From: Marinobacter bryozoorum
Lineage (GTDB): Bacteria; Pseudomonadota; Gammaproteobacteria; Pseudomonadales; Oleiphilaceae
Assembly (NCBI RefSeq): GCF_023156245.1
Contig: NZ_JAKZAH010000002.1
Span: 124,001-188,000, forward strand
Direction: 5' to 3'
Length of the DNA stretch: 64,000 nt
Shown here: piece after piece, positions 63,051 through 64,000 of the stretch
Numbering within the stretch: position 1 is the stretch's first letter
How the letters are laid out: every line of letters starts with the position of its first letter
The notes under the pieces: model-generated
The model's database searches: none
What the model was told of the DNA's origin: nothing
What the model saw: the letters and a program-made list of their open reading frames with translations, nothing else
Translations under genes and position numbers: made by a program

Positions 63051-63434
63051 ATGAATCAGGAAGACTTGCAAATCAGGCTAAAGGTGGAGGAGATGATCTA
63101 TTACGGATATGCCGCTTTGCGGCAGTTTCCAAAGTCGGAAAAGCATGTGCTGTCTGCAGAAATCCGGCAGTGCATGTACCGCATTCTGCGCCTGGTCATT
63201 GTTTGCAACCGTCGCTACTTCAAAAAGACCACTATGCAGGACCTGGATAGTGAGCTGGATTTGCTGCGCTCACTCGTTCGGCTCGGCAAAGAGCTGGGCT
63301 TTCTGCCATTCAAGCAATATGAGGTCTGGTCCAGGCACAACGACGAGATTGGCAGATACCTCGGCAAATGGATGCAATGGATGAAGCAGGAAGCCTCCAG
63401 GAGGCAGTCTGCCTCAAAAGGGCAAGGACGATAA
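63051..63434 (+). CDS. avd: DGR accessory variability determinant (Avd)
   Basis: A 127-residue basic helical protein of the Avd/four-helix-bundle (S23-IVP-like) family: LQIRLKVEEMIYYGYAALRQFPKSEKHVLS, read in parts, is the hallmark opening, followed by three more helices. Avd forms a pentamer that binds the reverse transcriptase and template RNA. GTAAGGA ribosome site upstream. Order target-avd-TR-RT equals that of the Bordetella phage BPP-1 system. Confidence 0.92.
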   Translation: MNQEDLQIRLKVEEMIYYGYAALRQFPKSEKHVLSAEIRQCMYRILRLVIVCNRRYFKKTTMQDLDSELDLLRSLVRLGKELGFLPFKQYEVWSRHNDEIGRYLGKWMQWMKQEASRRQSASKGQGR

Positions 63435-63456
63435 ATGGAAGGCTCTGGCGTTAAGT

Positions 63457-63570
63457 GGCTCCCGATCCGTGGCGGCAATCGCAACAATGGCGGCAATGCC
63501 GGCCTTGGTGCGCTGAACCTCAACAACGTTCGCACGAATTCGAACACGAACATCGGGTTTCGCCCCCGCT
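63457..63570 (+). repeat. DGR template repeat (TR)
   Basis: Invariant donor copy with 24 adenines in 114 bases, nearly all in AAC/AAT codons (Asn in the VR frame), the codon type that best diversifies under A mutation. It starts 22 bases after the avd stop. In the VR-equivalent frame it reads as an open frame from an ATG at 63435 and stays open into the reverse transcriptase start at 63732. Confidence 0.95.
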
Positions 63571-63731
63571 CTCAGATCTCGGACGGCCAGAAGTTGCCGG
63601 GCTACGGCCCGGCTCCCAGTGCCGATCTGAAAGGACGCCAGATCCACGGCAGGAGCCGAAAAATACTCAGAGAGTTGCGCGTAGTATCCGGCAAGGAGAG
63701 GCCTGCAACTCTTGCCTTAACAGGAAATGTA

Positions 63732-64000
63732 ATGGCAAAAACCTACAACGGACTCTTCGAAGAAATTATCACCTTCGAATCTCTTTATGGAGCGTACCTC
63801 CGCGCCAGGAAGGGGAAGCGGAAAAGCTGGCCTTGCCGGCACTTTGAGCAGGATCTGGAGGGTAATCTGATCCAGCTCCAGAACGAGCTGATCTGGGGGA
63901 AGTATCAGACAGGGCCTTACCGTAGCTTCTATGTCACCGAGCCCAAGCGCCGAAAGATAACTGCCCTGAAGCTCTTTCGAGACCGGGTGGTCCAGCACGC
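63732..64000 (+). CDS. DGR reverse transcriptase, N-terminal part
   Basis: Cut by the window end; 89 residues visible. The opening (LFEEIITFESLYGAYLRARK) and FYVTEPKRRKITALKLFRDRVVQHA (shown in parts: FYVTEPKRRKI and LFRDRVVQHA) match the group-II-intron-like and DGR/retron-like reverse transcriptase N-terminus with RT motifs 1 and 2. AGGAAATGTA gives a ribosome site. The catalytic YxDD box and the DGR-type SQ motif lie outside the window. The frame is open upstream to 63435, but I take 63732 as the start. Confidence 0.9.
   Translation, partial: MAKTYNGLFEEIITFESLYGAYLRARKGKRKSWPCRHFEQDLEGNLIQLQNELIWGKYQTGPYRSFYVTEPKRRKITALKLFRDRVVQH

Larger units (their letters stand above)
33345..64000. 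mobile_element. lambda-like prophage (left part), integrated at tRNA-Met
   Basis: From the tRNA 3' end to the window edge all genes are phage-type: integrase and excisionase-like genes, CI/Cro switch with divergent arms, RusA, Rha, an O/P-like replication pair, lysis genes, late activator, terminase, lambda-like head genes, portal and a tail-fibre gene with a diversity-generating retroelement. The right end, including tail genes and attR, is outside the window. The left boundary is inferred from the tRNA; without the right attachment site the exact core is unknown. No broken genes were seen, so the phage may be intact. Confidence 0.93.

Noticed and set aside
63455..63847. A 130-codon plus-strand frame covering TR and the RT start in another frame
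   Set aside because: Out of frame with both the VR-equivalent reading and the RT; composition is that of a shadow.

Overview
The window looks like a chromosome segment of a marine gammaproteobacterium, most like Marinobacter or a close relative. This rests on gene order shared with the Pseudomonas/Marinobacter group (hemA-prfA-prmC-moeB diverging from a TPR lipoprotein-lolB-ispE-tRNA-Gln-prs-rplY-pth-ychF block), on PA2778/PA2779-type and RimK/RimB-type gene sets, and on high G+C. The genus is an inference. Bases 1-33360 are ordinary host backbone and bases 33361-64000 are the left part of a prophage that runs off the window.

Host part. 1-6434: end of a PlsC-type acyltransferase, SlyD-like FKBP isomerase, large CoA-transferase, Tas-like aldo/keto reductase, GT4 glycosyltransferase and PAP2 phosphatase. 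6452-7548: DNA polymerase IV under a consensus LexA box. 7622-10173: a compact operon of a DUF1244 protein, a HopJ-family protein and MinCDE. 10224-16942: CBS protein, PhoH-like ATPase, acylphosphatase plus Crp/Fnr regulator facing a DUF2892 membrane protein, C39-like peptidase with its PA2779-type partner, MFS transporter, YjbQ. 17179-19640: RimB-like protease, RimK and an AstE-like deacylase. 19840-33192: photolyase, then MoeB/PrmC/RF1/HemA on the minus strand and the LolB/IspE/Prs/L25/Pth/YchF block on the plus strand. Structured repeats lie in several intergenic gaps.

Prophage. It sits directly after the 3' end of tRNA-Met(CAU), with a tyrosine integrase pointing at the tRNA. The minus-strand arm holds integrase, an excisionase-like gene, a long chain of small overlapping genes (HNH nuclease, DHH phosphoesterase, stand-alone FtsK-gamma-like winged helix), accessory (moron) cassettes with near-identical terminators, a two-gene unit of unknown function just behind the repressor, and a CI-type S24 repressor. 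The plus-strand arm starts with a Cro/YdaS-like gene, then a 616-base stretch with two tRNA-like structures, RusA, Rha, a replication initiator with iteron-like repeats inside its gene, a loader-like partner, lysis genes (holin-like, Rz/Rz1), a Mor-type activator and lambda-like head genes (small and large terminase, ClpP-like protease, D, E, W, portal).

The most interesting system is at the right edge: a diversity-generating retroelement (DGR). A 730-residue tail-fibre-like protein ends in an FGE/C-type-lectin-like domain whose last ~39 codons are the variable repeat (62871-62984). A GC-rich hairpin, an Avd accessory gene, the template repeat (63457-63570) and the start of a reverse transcriptase (63732 onward, cut by the window end) follow. 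Over 114 ungapped bases the repeats differ at 13 positions, 12 of them at template adenines, which is the hallmark of adenine-specific mutagenic retrohoming. The phage probably diversifies its receptor-binding tip this way.
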